From: Streptomyces sp. BK239
Lineage (GTDB): Bacteria > Actinomycetota > Actinomycetes > Streptomycetales > Streptomycetaceae
NCBI RefSeq assembly: GCF_004217285.1
Contig: NZ_SHKS01000002.1
Span: 1-64,000, forward strand
Direction: 5' to 3'
DNA: 64,000 nt
The notes under the pieces are model-generated. The model was not told the origin of the DNA and did no database searches. It saw only the letters and a list, made by a program, of their open reading frames with translations. Both the position numbers and the translations under genes were made by a program. Positions 25,179-33,472 of this stretch are shown in pieces. Every line of letters begins with the position of its first letter. Position 1 is the stretch's first letter.

Positions 25179-25306
25179 GATGACCGGGAGGACGGCCCAG
25201 CCGGCCTGGTCGGACGACGGGAGGACGGCTCGGCCGGCCCGGTCGGACGACGGGGGCCTGGCCGCCCGGCCAGGTCAGATGACGGGGGGCCGGCCCAGCC
25301 GGGTCA
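25179..25306. repeat. Degenerate ~33-bp tandem repeats
   Basis: Four imperfect copies start at 25179, 25213, 25246 and 25278. Each begins GATGACSGG or GACGACGGG and continues with GGCCGGCC-type sequence. The last copy runs into the 3' end of the glycosyltransferase gene and codes its final residues. The rest of 25079-25274 shows no gene. Confidence 0.75.
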
Positions 25307-26159
25307 GCCGCCACACCGTACGCCACTTCATCGGCCGGCGCGGTCCGCACGGGGTGGCCCAGCCTTCGCGGAAGCCGCCGAACCAGGCCTTGAGCGCGGG
25401 CCCCGAGGGGCGGCGCAGCAGGGTCAGGAGCAGCCACACCCCGAGGTACACCGGGACGAGCGGCGCGGGCAGGTTGCGGCGGGCCAGCCAGACGCGGTTG
25501 CGGGCGACCATGCGGTGGTAGACCGCGTGCCGCGAGGGCGCGGTCGTCGGGTGGTACAGCACCATGTCGGACCGGTAGTCGATCATCCAGCCCGCGTCGA
25601 GGGCCCGCCATGCCAGGTCGGTTTCCTCGTGCGCGTAGAAGAACTCGTCCGGGAGCACGCCTGCTTCGGCGAAGACCCGGGTGCGTACGGCGTTGGCGCC
25701 GCCGAGGAAGGTGGTGACCCGGGAGGAGCGCATCGGGTCCGAGGCGCGCAGCCGGGGCACGTGGCGGCGCTGGGTGACGCCGGTCTCCGGGTCGGCGATG
25801 CGGAAGCTGACGATGCCGAGCTTGGGGTCGGCGGCGAAGGCCTGCCGGCACAGCTCGGCGGTGTCGCGCCGGGCCAGCAGTCCGTCGTCGTCCAGGAAGA
25901 GGAGGATGTCGACGTCGCGGCCGCTGGGCCCGAAGGCCTCGATGCCGACGTTGCGCCCGCCGGGGATGCCGAGGTTCTCCGGCAGCTCGACGGTGCGCAC
26001 GCCCTCGGGTACCTCCGGGACGGGCGAGCCGTTGCCGACCACGACCACCTCGACCCGGTCGCCGTCCTGCCCGGCGACCGAGTCGATCAGCGCGCGCAGC
26101 TCCTCGGGGCGGTTGCCCATCGTGATGACGACCGCGCCGACCTTCAGTGGCGCGCTCAC
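25275..26159 (-). CDS. GT2-family glycosyltransferase
   Basis: A 294-residue inverting glycosyltransferase, GT-A fold. It opens KVGAVVITMGNRPEELRALI, carries NLGIPGGRNVGI (about 64-75) and the nucleotide-sugar/metal motif LLFLDDDG (about 88-95), and has an acceptor-side HEETDLAWRA (about 178-187). A hydrophobic patch (VPVYLGVWLLLTLL, about 240) suggests membrane association. The GTG start overlaps the upstream stop (GTGA). It probably adds a sugar to the CDP-alcohol-derived lipid; donor and acceptor are unknown. Confidence 0.9.
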   Translation of the reverse strand: MSAPLKVGAVVITMGNRPEELRALIDSVAGQDGDRVEVVVVGNGSPVPEVPEGVRTVELPENLGIPGGRNVGIEAFGPSGRDVDILLFLDDDGLLARRDTAELCRQAFAADPKLGIVSFRIADPETGVTQRRHVPRLRASDPMRSSRVTTFLGGANAVRTRVFAEAGVLPDEFFYAHEETDLAWRALDAGWMIDYRSDMVLYHPTTAPSRHAVYHRMVARNRVWLARRNLPAPLVPVYLGVWLLLTLLRRPSGPALKAWFGGFREGWATPCGPRRPMKWRTVWRLTRLGRPPVI

Positions 26160-26935
26160 TTCAGCCTGCTCGACGCGAGGATGGACACCAGGTGCAGCAC
26201 CGTCTGGAGCAGCGCGATGCCGGCCAGCACGGCGACACCGAGCCGCGAGAAGAACAGGTCGCCGCGGACCTGGTCCACGATCGCGAGGACCACGATCAGC
26301 AGGGACGCCTCGATGCCCAGGATCAGCCGGTGGAACTTGAGCGCGGCGGCGGCCTTGCGGGCCAGCGCCATGCCGGAGGAGCGCGGTTCGGACGCCGCCT
26401 CCTTGACCGGCGGCAGCCCGCCCTGGTGCCGGGCGACGCCGACCAGGTCCGTCTCGGCCTTGATCAGGATCGCGCCGAGCGCGGCCAGGGTGCCGAGGAA
26501 CGCCCACAGCCAGTCGATACGGCCGCTGCCCCACAGGTCGGCGGCGCGCAGACCGAAGCCGACGAGGACGGCGGCGTCGGTGAGGTAGGCCCCGACCCGG
26601 TCCAGGTAGACGCCGGCGAGCGAGTACTGCTTCTTCCAGCGCGCGATCTCGCCGTCGACGCAGTCCAGCAGCAGGTACATCTGGACGCACACCACGCCGA
26701 GCACGGCGCCCCAGACCCCCGGCACCAGCAGTGCCGGGGCGGCGAGGACGCCGAAGACGGTCATCAGGTACGTGAGCTGGTTGGGCGTGACCCTGGTGTT
26801 GACCAGGTAGCGGTCGACCCGCAGGGACACCTCGCGCATGTAGAGGCGTCCCATCCAGTGCTCACCGCTGCGCCGGTCCTTCACCCCCGGAGGGTGGACG
26901 ACCGGTCTGAGTTCAGCTACCGATGGCCTTGACAT
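26156..26935 (-). CDS. CDP-alcohol phosphatidyltransferase with altered catalytic motif
   Basis: A 259-residue integral membrane enzyme that would transfer a phospho-alcohol from a CDP carrier to an alcohol acceptor. The signature D(x)2DG(x)2AR(x)8G(x)3D(x)3D is seen as LDCVDGEIAR (about 89-98), eight residues, GVYLDRVG. The last Asp, held to act as the base, is Ala. Several membrane helices follow. The start overlaps the dehydrogenase gene by 23 bases. It could be a divergent or accessory transferase beside the larger one at 28711. Confidence 0.88.
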   Translation of the reverse strand: MSRPSVAELRPVVHPPGVKDRRSGEHWMGRLYMREVSLRVDRYLVNTRVTPNQLTYLMTVFGVLAAPALLVPGVWGAVLGVVCVQMYLLLDCVDGEIARWKKQYSLAGVYLDRVGAYLTDAAVLVGFGLRAADLWGSGRIDWLWAFLGTLAALGAILIKAETDLVGVARHQGGLPPVKEAASEPRSSGMALARKAAAALKFHRLILGIEASLLIVVLAIVDQVRGDLFFSRLGVAVLAGIALLQTVLHLVSILASSRLK

Positions 26936-27974
26936 AGTCGGCGTAGGTGTCCTTGATCTGTTCGGGGGTCAGGGCGAGGTGTTCGAGGATGGTGTAGCGG
27001 CCGGGGCGGGTCTCCGGGGCGTACTCGACCGCGCGGACGAACTCCTCCACGGTGAAGCCGATCTCCTGTGCGAGCACCGGCAGCCCGTGCCGGCGCAGCA
27101 CCCGCGCCATGTGGGCGGACTCCTCGTGCGCGCCGCGCAGGTACATCGCGAAGGCCGCGCCCAGTCCGCACTGCTCGCCGTGGGCCGCGGCCCGGGTGGG
27201 GAAGAGCAGGTCGAAGGCGTGGTTGATCTCGTGGCAGGCGCCCGAGGAGGGCCGCGAGTCACCCGAGACGGACATCGCGATGCCGCTGAGGACCAGCGCC
27301 TCGGCGAGCACCTGGAGGAAACCGGTGTCGCCGATCCCGCCCGGGTGCCGCAGCACCGCCTCGCCGGCCTGGCGGGCGATCGCCGCGGCCAGACCGTCGA
27401 TCTTCTCGCCCTTGACCCGGTTGGCCAGCTCCCAGTCGGCGATCGCGGAGATGTTGGAGACCGCGTCGCCGATCCCGGCCCGCACGAACTTGGCCGGCGC
27501 CTGGGCGATCACGTCCAGGTCGATCACGACCGCGATCGGGTTGGGCACGCCGTACGAACCGCGGCCGGCGTCGTTGTCCAGCGTCGCCACCGGCGAGCAC
27601 AGTCCGTCGTGCGCGAGGTTGGTCGGCACCGCCACCAGGGGCAGCCCGACGCGCGCGGCGGCGAACTTCGCACAGTCGATGATCTTGCCGCCGCCCAGTC
27701 CGACGACCGCCTCGAACCGGCCGGCCCGCATCTCGGCGGCCAGCCGCACCGCGTCGTCCAGCGTGCCGCCGCCGACCTCGAACCATGTGGCGCCCGGCAT
27801 CGAGCCGGCCAGCCGCTCCCGCAGCCGCGCGCCCGAACCGCCGCTGACCGCCACGGCCAGCCGGCCCGAGCGGGAGATCCGCTCGTCGGCCAGCACGCCC
27901 GCCAGGTCGTCCAGCGCGCCCGCGCGGATGTCGACGACGACGGGCGAGGGAATCAACCGCGTCAGTACCGGCAC
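26913..27974 (-). CDS. sn-Glycerol-1-phosphate dehydrogenase-like (EgsA/AraM family)
   Basis: NAD(P)H-dependent reduction of dihydroxyacetone phosphate to sn-glycerol-1-phosphate is the family reaction. 353 residues. Cofactor motif GLGGGKIIDCAKFAA (about 94-108). Metal ligands match the archaeal enzyme: VPTNLAHDGLCSP (Asp), RPSSGACHEINHAFD (two His, about 250) and AAHGEQCGLG (His, about 268). It overlaps the nucleotidyltransferase by 13 bases (GTG start 27974) and the following gene by 23. Other alcohols are possible substrates, but the motif match to G1P dehydrogenases is strong. Confidence 0.85.
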   Translation of the reverse strand: MPVLTRLIPSPVVVDIRAGALDDLAGVLADERISRSGRLAVAVSGGSGARLRERLAGSMPGATWFEVGGGTLDDAVRLAAEMRAGRFEAVVGLGGGKIIDCAKFAAARVGLPLVAVPTNLAHDGLCSPVATLDNDAGRGSYGVPNPIAVVIDLDVIAQAPAKFVRAGIGDAVSNISAIADWELANRVKGEKIDGLAAAIARQAGEAVLRHPGGIGDTGFLQVLAEALVLSGIAMSVSGDSRPSSGACHEINHAFDLLFPTRAAAHGEQCGLGAAFAMYLRGAHEESAHMARVLRRHGLPVLAQEIGFTVEEFVRAVEYAPETRPGRYTILEHLALTPEQIKDTYADYVKAIGS

Positions 27975-28714
27975 GCGATCTCCCTGCCCCGTGCGAGGTC
28001 GTCGTGGTTGTCGATCTCGACCCACGACACGTCGCCGATCGGGGCCACGTCGATGCGGAAGCCCCGGTCCACCAGCTCCTGGTAGCCGTGCTCGTAGAAC
28101 TGCTGCGGGTCGGCGTTCCACACGGTGTGCAGCGCGTCCGCCAGCTCGGCCGCCGCGTCGCCCTCGATCAGGGTCACGCCGATGTACTCGCCGCTCGCCT
28201 CCGCGGGGTCCATCAGCTTCGTGATCTTCGTCATCCCCCGCTCGGGGTCGACGACGACCTTCATCTCCTCGTCCGCGAGCTTCTTCACGGTGTCGACGGC
28301 GAGGATGATCTTCTTGCCGTCGCCGCGGGCGGCCAGCAGCGTCTTCTCCACCGACACCGGGTGCACGGTGTCACCGTTGGCGAGGATCACACCGTCGCGC
28401 AGCGCGTCCCGGCCGCACCACAGCGAGTAGGCGTTGTTCCACTCCTCCGCCTTGTCGTTGTCGATCAGCGTGATCTTCAGCCCGTACTTGGCCTCCAGCG
28501 CGGCACGCCGCTCGTACACCGCCTCCTTGCGGTACCCCACGATGACGGCGACCTCGGTCAGGCCGATCTCCGCGAAGTTGCCCAGCGTCAGGTCCAGCAC
28601 CGTGGGCCCGTCGGCTTCGCCCTCGGGTCCCACCGGCACCAGCGCCTTGGGCAGGGTGTCGGTATAGGGACGCAGACGCCGTCCGGCGCCGGCGGCCAGC
28701 ACGAGGCCGATCAT
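27962..28714 (-). CDS. Sugar/choline-phosphate nucleotidyltransferase (LicC-like)
   Basis: This 250-residue transferase would activate a phospho-alcohol or sugar phosphate with CTP or another NTP. The N-terminal LVLAAGAGRRLRPYTDTLPKALVPVG is the pyrophosphorylase signature with the catalytic Arg and Lys. ILANGDTVH (about 113) and WVEIDNHDDLARG (C-terminus) place the metal Asp residues as in phosphocholine cytidylyltransferases. Beside a G1P dehydrogenase and two CDP-alcohol transferases, CDP-glycerol formation is the natural guess. The ATG overlaps the upstream stop (ATGA). Confidence 0.88.
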   Translation of the reverse strand: MIGLVLAAGAGRRLRPYTDTLPKALVPVGPEGEADGPTVLDLTLGNFAEIGLTEVAVIVGYRKEAVYERRAALEAKYGLKITLIDNDKAEEWNNAYSLWCGRDALRDGVILANGDTVHPVSVEKTLLAARGDGKKIILAVDTVKKLADEEMKVVVDPERGMTKITKLMDPAEASGEYIGVTLIEGDAAAELADALHTVWNADPQQFYEHGYQELVDRGFRIDVAPIGDVSWVEIDNHDDLARGREIACRY

Positions 28715-30576
28715 GCGGGTTCTCCTTCGTCGTGTACGGCGGGCGCGCCACCCAGATGAGCGGCCACCCAGAAGCGGATGCTCTCGGTGAGCACCAGCAG
28801 GGCCACGGCCACGGCGAGGGCCGTGAGCGCGACCGTGAACTGCGCGGCGGTGAGCAGCGCGGCCAGGACGGTGACGAGCAGCGTCCGTCCTTCGTGTCCC
28901 CCTGCGGCGCGCACCAGCCAGGCCGGTGGCGGCGCTCCGGTGTCTCCCCAGTTGCGGTACACCGTGTCGTAGTGATGGTAGGCGACGGCGGCCACCAGCC
29001 CGAAAGCCGCAGGCAGCGCTCCGTCCACGTCCGACCTGGCGGCCAGGAGGAGGACGGCGCCGTACTCGGCCGCGCGGAAGACCGGGACGACCAGCCAGTC
29101 CAGGGAGCCCGTGAGGGGGCGGGCGACGGCGACGGCGGAGCACAGGACGTACACGCCGGCCGCGGCGACGACCCACCAGCCGGGTCCCTGGAGCCAGGCG
29201 ACGGTGAGAAGGACCACGGCTCCGGCGAGGGCGCCGAGCGGCGCGAGGCGGGGGACGGCGGGGACGCGTCCGCGCAGGCCGCGGGCGAGGAGTTCGGCGA
29301 GCGGTCCGCTGTCGGCGAGGGCGGCGAGCGAGCGCGCCTCCCGCTCGGTCGACGCCGTACGACGGCGGAGCGAGCGCAGCACCCGCCCGGCCGTGGTGTA
29401 CAGGGCGGCGAAGGCGGAGCCGGCCAGCAGCGCGTAGAACGTGACGCGCGGGGTGGTCACGGCGGTGAGGACGGCGATCATCGCCCAGCGTTCGCCGATG
29501 GGCAGCACGATGATCCGGCGCGCCCAGACGGTCCAGCCGACGCGGGCCGGCCGGTCGGTGGTGGCGGGGGCGTCGGCGCCGGCGCCGGTCGTGCCGGCGG
29601 TCTTCGCGGCGGCGGTCGCGGCTGCGCGGGCGGCGTCGCGTTCGGCTTCGTGGAAGGCGAAGTCGACGACGTGCCGGCAGGTCTGGAGCACCATGGCGGC
29701 CAGCGCGAGGGCCCATACGTCGTCGCCGTCGCGGGCCGCGCCGAGAGCGAGGCCCGCGTAGAACGCGTACTCCTTGGCCCGGTCGAACGTGGCGTCGAGC
29801 CAGGCGCCGAGGGTGGAGTACCGCAGCGAGTAGCGGGCGAGCTGGCCGTCCGTGCAGTCGAGGACGAAGGACAGGATCAGCAGCACGCCGGCCGCCACGA
29901 ACCCGCCCCGGGTGCCGGTGGCCGCGCTGCCGGCCGCGATCAGCGCGGTGATCAGCGAGGCGGTGGTGACCTGGTTCGGGGTGAGGCCCCGGCGGGCGCA
30001 CCAGCGGGCGATGTAGCGCGAGTAGGGGCTGACGAAGTAGGTGGTGAAGAAGCCGTCGCCGGCCTTCACGGCCGACTTCAGGCGTACGGCCTCGTCGTCG
30101 ACGGCGCTGACGGCCTGCCGTGCCTCGTCGCGGGCCCGCGGGTCGGCGGGGACGGCGGCGACCAGGCTGCCCAGCTCGGGGCGGTGGACGGCGGCGCCGT
30201 CGGCGTCCAGCGCGGTGACGACACGGTCGGCCACGCCCGCGAGGCTGCCGACGGCGAGGGCGGCCCCGCCGGCGGCGGAGTGCTCCCGGGCCATCGCGCG
30301 GGTCAGGGCCTGGCGGCCGTCGGGCTGCGCGGTGAGGGCGCCCGGGATCGCCGCGAGCGGGTAGCGGGGGTCGGTCAGGCCGAGGCGCAACGCGTGCGTG
30401 TGGCCGACGAAGCGGCTGTCGACGAGGGCGACGCGCTGGTCACCGGGCACCTCGGCGAGGAGTGTCTCCGCCTCGGCGGCGTCGGCGGCGGTCCGGACGT
30501 CGAAGCCGAGGGACCGCAGGTCGCCCTCGATCGACGATCCCGGAACCGGCTGACCGGTGAGGATGGCGGTCGGCAA
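28711..30576 (-). CDS. DIPP-synthase-like CDP-alcohol phosphotransferase with DUF5941
   Basis: 621 residues in three parts. The N-terminal about 165 residues resemble a degenerate nucleotidyltransferase lead domain. A CDP-alcohol transferase (about 175-300) opens AVKAGDGFFTTYFVSPYSRY and TPNQVTTAS, with an intact signature LDCTDGQLAR and GAWLDATFD. The C-terminal helical membrane domain (about 360-615) is the DUF5941 part. The layout recalls archaeal bifunctional inositol-phosphate cytidylyltransferase/DIPP synthases. It is the first gene of the cluster; ATG at 30576. Substrate unknown. Confidence 0.85.
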   Translation of the reverse strand: MPTAILTGQPVPGSSIEGDLRSLGFDVRTAADAAEAETLLAEVPGDQRVALVDSRFVGHTHALRLGLTDPRYPLAAIPGALTAQPDGRQALTRAMAREHSAAGGAALAVGSLAGVADRVVTALDADGAAVHRPELGSLVAAVPADPRARDEARQAVSAVDDEAVRLKSAVKAGDGFFTTYFVSPYSRYIARWCARRGLTPNQVTTASLITALIAAGSAATGTRGGFVAAGVLLILSFVLDCTDGQLARYSLRYSTLGAWLDATFDRAKEYAFYAGLALGAARDGDDVWALALAAMVLQTCRHVVDFAFHEAERDAARAAATAAAKTAGTTGAGADAPATTDRPARVGWTVWARRIIVLPIGERWAMIAVLTAVTTPRVTFYALLAGSAFAALYTTAGRVLRSLRRRTASTEREARSLAALADSGPLAELLARGLRGRVPAVPRLAPLGALAGAVVLLTVAWLQGPGWWVVAAAGVYVLCSAVAVARPLTGSLDWLVVPVFRAAEYGAVLLLAARSDVDGALPAAFGLVAAVAYHHYDTVYRNWGDTGAPPPAWLVRAAGGHEGRTLLVTVLAALLTAAQFTVALTALAVAVALLVLTESIRFWVAAHLGGAPAVHDEGEPA

Positions 30577-30837
30577 CCGAACTCACTCCCTGGTTCCCGG
30601 CGCGCCCGCGCCGGTCGTGTGCATGGTGGGGGACGCCCCTTGGCTGCACCAGGCGGGCGGCATGTCGGCAGAGGCTATCGGATGCCCGGAAAGCGGTGCT
30701 CACCGGCCGTTCAGCCGCACTGGACACACCGAGATCATCTCGGATCATCTTGGGGGATCGACCCCCCGCCCGACAAACCGCGCCCGGCTCCCGGCCGTTC
30801 GGCGCCCGAGGGCCGGTTCCGTGCGGGCGGGACGACG
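30577..30837. other. Spacer and promoter region upstream of the CDP-alcohol cluster
   Basis: No gene seen. The promoter of the minus-strand cluster must lie here. An inverted pair GATCATCTCGGATCATC occurs near 30733. Confidence 0.4.
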
Positions 30838-31162
30838 AGAGCCGTGCGGCGCTGGACGGCGGGCCCGTGCGGCCCAGGGCGGCGGGCCCGTGCCGCGATC
30901 GACGGCAGGCCCGTGCGGCCCAGGGCGGCGGGCCCGTGCCGCGTTCGACGGCGGGCCGTGCGGGGCATGGCGGCGGGCCCGTGCCGCGTTCGACGACGGG
31001 CCCGAGCGGCCATGGCGGCGGGCGGGCGCGGCGCTCGGCGGCGGACCCGGGCGGCCCACGGCGGCGGGCCCGGGCGGCGCTCGACGGCGGGCCGTGCGGG
31101 GCATGGCGGCGGGTTCGAGCCGCGCTCGGCGGCAGGCCCGTGCGGCCCGTGCGGGCGCCCCC
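30838..31162. repeat. GC-rich degenerate ~24-bp tandem repeat upstream of galE
   Basis: About 325 bp made of imperfect units such as GGCGGGCCCGTGCCGCGTTC and GGCGGGCCGTGCGGGGCATG, about 13-14 units, nearly pure G/C. All frames stay open only because of composition. It ends just before the galE promoter. It is not a CRISPR array because units are adjacent and degenerate. Confidence 0.8.
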
Positions 31163-31177
31163 ATAGAGTGGACCGCC

Positions 31178-32155
31178 ATGACCTGGCTGATCACCGGCGG
31201 AGCCGGATACATAGGCGCCCACGTGGCACACACCATGACCGCCGCCGGCGAACCCGTCGCCGTCCTCGACGACCTCTCCTCGGGAGACCCCGCCCGCCTC
31301 CCGTCCCGCGTCCCCCTCGTCACCGGCGACACCGCCGACCCGGCCCTGCTCAAGCGCGTCCTCGCCGACCACCAGGTCACCGGTGTGATCCACCTGGCGG
31401 CCCGCAAACAGGTCCCGGAGTCCGTGGCCCACCCCACCCGCTACTACCGGGAGAACGTGGGCGCGCTGGCCACCCTCCTGGAGGCGGCGGCCGAGGCCGG
31501 AGTGCGGCGCTTCCTCTTCTCCTCCTCCGCGGCCGTCTACGGAACCCCCGACGTGGCCCTCGTCACGGAGGACACCCCGTGCGCCCCGGTGAACCCGTAC
31601 GGCGAGACCAAGCTCGCCGGGGAGTGGCTGGTGCGGGCCGCCGGCCGGGCGCACGGCATGGCGACGACCTGCCTGCGCTACTTCAACGTGGCCGGCGCGG
31701 CCGCCCCCGAACTGGCCGACACCGGGGTCTTCAACATCGTCCCGATGGTCTTCGACCGGCTGACGCGCGGCGAGGCCCCGCGGATCTTCGGCGACGACTA
31801 CCCAACCCCGGACGGCACCTGTGTGCGCGACTACATCCACGTGGCCGACCTGGCGGAGGCGCACCTCGCGGCGGCCCGGCGGCTGGCCGCGCCGGACACG
31901 GCCGGGGACCTGACGGTGAACATCGGCCGGGGCGAGGGCGTCTCGGTGCGGGAGCTGGTCACGCTGATCGGCGAGGTCACCGGGGACCGGCGGCCGGCCG
32001 TGGTCGAGGGGCGCCGGCCGGGGGACGCCCCGCGTGCGGTGGCCTCGGCCGCGCTGGCCGGGCGGGAGCTGGGCTGGACGGCGTCGCGCGGGGTGCGCGA
32101 GATGGTCGGTTCGGCCTGGCGGGGCTGGCTGCTGCACCAGGGCGCGGCCCGCTGA
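31178..32155 (+). CDS. galE: UDP-glucose 4-epimerase
   Basis: Interconverts UDP-glucose and UDP-galactose (or their N-acetyl forms) with bound NAD. 325 residues, extended SDR fold: TGGAGYIGAHVAH (about 6-18), SSSAAVYG (about 112), the catalytic YGETK (about 142) and RYFNVAGAAAPE (about 166). The ATG lies about 8 bases after TAGAGT, so the message may be leaderless. It could supply galactosyl donors to the nearby glycosyltransferase, which is inference from proximity. Confidence 0.92.
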   Translation: MTWLITGGAGYIGAHVAHTMTAAGEPVAVLDDLSSGDPARLPSRVPLVTGDTADPALLKRVLADHQVTGVIHLAARKQVPESVAHPTRYYRENVGALATLLEAAAEAGVRRFLFSSSAAVYGTPDVALVTEDTPCAPVNPYGETKLAGEWLVRAAGRAHGMATTCLRYFNVAGAAAPELADTGVFNIVPMVFDRLTRGEAPRIFGDDYPTPDGTCVRDYIHVADLAEAHLAAARRLAAPDTAGDLTVNIGRGEGVSVRELVTLIGEVTGDRRPAVVEGRRPGDAPRAVASAALAGRELGWTASRGVREMVGSAWRGWLLHQGAAR

Positions 32156-32160
32156 GGCTG

Positions 32161-32193
32161 CCCTGACCTGCGGTTCGTTTGCGCAGGTCAGGG
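32161..32193 (+). terminator. galE terminator hairpin
   Basis: CCCTGACCTGCG and CGCAGGTCAGGG form a perfect 12-bp stem with a 9-base loop, 6 bases after the galE stop codon. Confidence 0.8.
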
Positions 32194-32335
32194 CACATGA
32201 CAACGGTGTTCAGTGCCGCGTTGCCGGATACCCCCCACCCGTAGTTGACTGTGCTTTCGGACCCGCTCCGACGGGCCCCCGACCGGCGTCGGCAGGCACC
32301 GTCGGACACGGACGGACGGCAGGAAGGCTTTCCCC

Positions 32336-33271
32336 ATGGGGGCTGGGCACGACCACGGCCACGCGCACGGGCCGGTCACCGGCACCGCCGCGGCGGCGTA
32401 CCGGGGGAGGCTGCGCGTCGCACTGTCGATCACGCTGACCGTGATGGTGGTCCAGATCGTCGGCGGGCTCCTCGCGGACTCCCTCGCCCTGATCGTGGAC
32501 GCGGCGCACATGGCGACGGACGCGCTGGGTCTCGGCATGGCGCTGCTCGCCATCCACTTCGCCAACCGGCCCCCGAGCGAGAGCCGTACCTTCGGCCTCG
32601 CCCGCGCCGAGATCCTGGCCGCCCTCGCCAACTGCCTGCTGCTGCTCGGGGTGGGCGGCTACGTGCTGTACGAGGCGGTCGAGCGGTTCCTCACGCCGGC
32701 CTCCACCGAGGGCGGGCTGATGCTCGTGTTCGGCGCGATCGGCCTGGTCGCCAACTCGGTCTCGCTGACGCTGCTGATGCGCGGCCAGGCGGAGAGCGTG
32801 AACGTGCGCGGGGCGTTCCTGGAGGTGGCGGCGGACACGCTGGGCTCGGTCGCGGTGATGGTCTCGGCGGCGGTGATCCTCACCACCGGCTGGCAGGCCG
32901 CCGACCCGATCGCCTCGCTCGTCATCGGCGTGATGATCGTGCCGCGGACCGTGAAGCTGCTGCGGGAGACGCTGGACGTGCTGCTGGAGGCGGCGCCGAA
33001 GGACGTGGACATGGCGCAGGTGCGGGCGCACATCCTGGAACTGGAGGGGGTCGAGGACGTGCACGACCTGCACGCCTGGACGATCACTTCGGGGATGCCG
33101 GTGCTGTCGGCGCACGTCGTGGTCCGCTCGGACTGGTTGAACGCGAGCGGCCACGAGAAGATGCTGCACGAGCTCCAGGGCTGCCTCGGCGACCACTTCG
33201 ACGTGGAGCACTGCACCTTCCAGCTGGAGCCGGGCGGGCACGCGGAGCACGAGGCGCGATTGTGCCACTGA
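32336..33271 (+). CDS. Cation diffusion facilitator (CzcD/ZitB-like)
   Basis: Proton-coupled efflux of Zn2+ or similar divalent metals. 311 residues, six helices and a cytoplasmic C-terminal domain. A His-rich start (GHDHGHAHG) may bind metal. The helix-2 site is DAAHMATD (His and Asp), as usual. The helix-5 site, usually HxxxD, reads EVAAD, with Glu in place of His. ATG at 32336 with GGAAGGC; a TTGACT box occurs near 32246. Metal specificity is uncertain because of the changed site. Confidence 0.92.
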   Translation: MGAGHDHGHAHGPVTGTAAAAYRGRLRVALSITLTVMVVQIVGGLLADSLALIVDAAHMATDALGLGMALLAIHFANRPPSESRTFGLARAEILAALANCLLLLGVGGYVLYEAVERFLTPASTEGGLMLVFGAIGLVANSVSLTLLMRGQAESVNVRGAFLEVAADTLGSVAVMVSAAVILTTGWQAADPIASLVIGVMIVPRTVKLLRETLDVLLEAAPKDVDMAQVRAHILELEGVEDVHDLHAWTITSGMPVLSAHVVVRSDWLNASGHEKMLHELQGCLGDHFDVEHCTFQLEPGGHAEHEARLCH

Positions 33272-33472
33272 CACCGCCCTCCCGCTGACCTGGACCTCTC
33301 GCCGACGGGGCCTCACCGGGAGGGCGTCCGCACATCCGTTCAGGGCGGTTCCGTGCCCGCGCCGCAGGGCAAGATCACCTCTGCGCGGGACATGCGGGCG
33401 TTCGCGCGAAGTGCCGGAGGCGCCGGACGCGTACGGCAGACTGGGGCGCGAGGACCGATGCTAAGGATGGGT

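Noticed and set aside
30838..31162. Possible CRISPR or protein-coding repeat
   Set aside because: Units are contiguous and degenerate with no unique spacers; the open frames are Arg/Gly/Pro low complexity with no ribosome site.
28732..32166. Plus-strand open frame of more than 1,100 codons
   Set aside because: Antisense shadow of the CDP-alcohol genes and the GC minisatellite; no recognisable domain, low-complexity composition.
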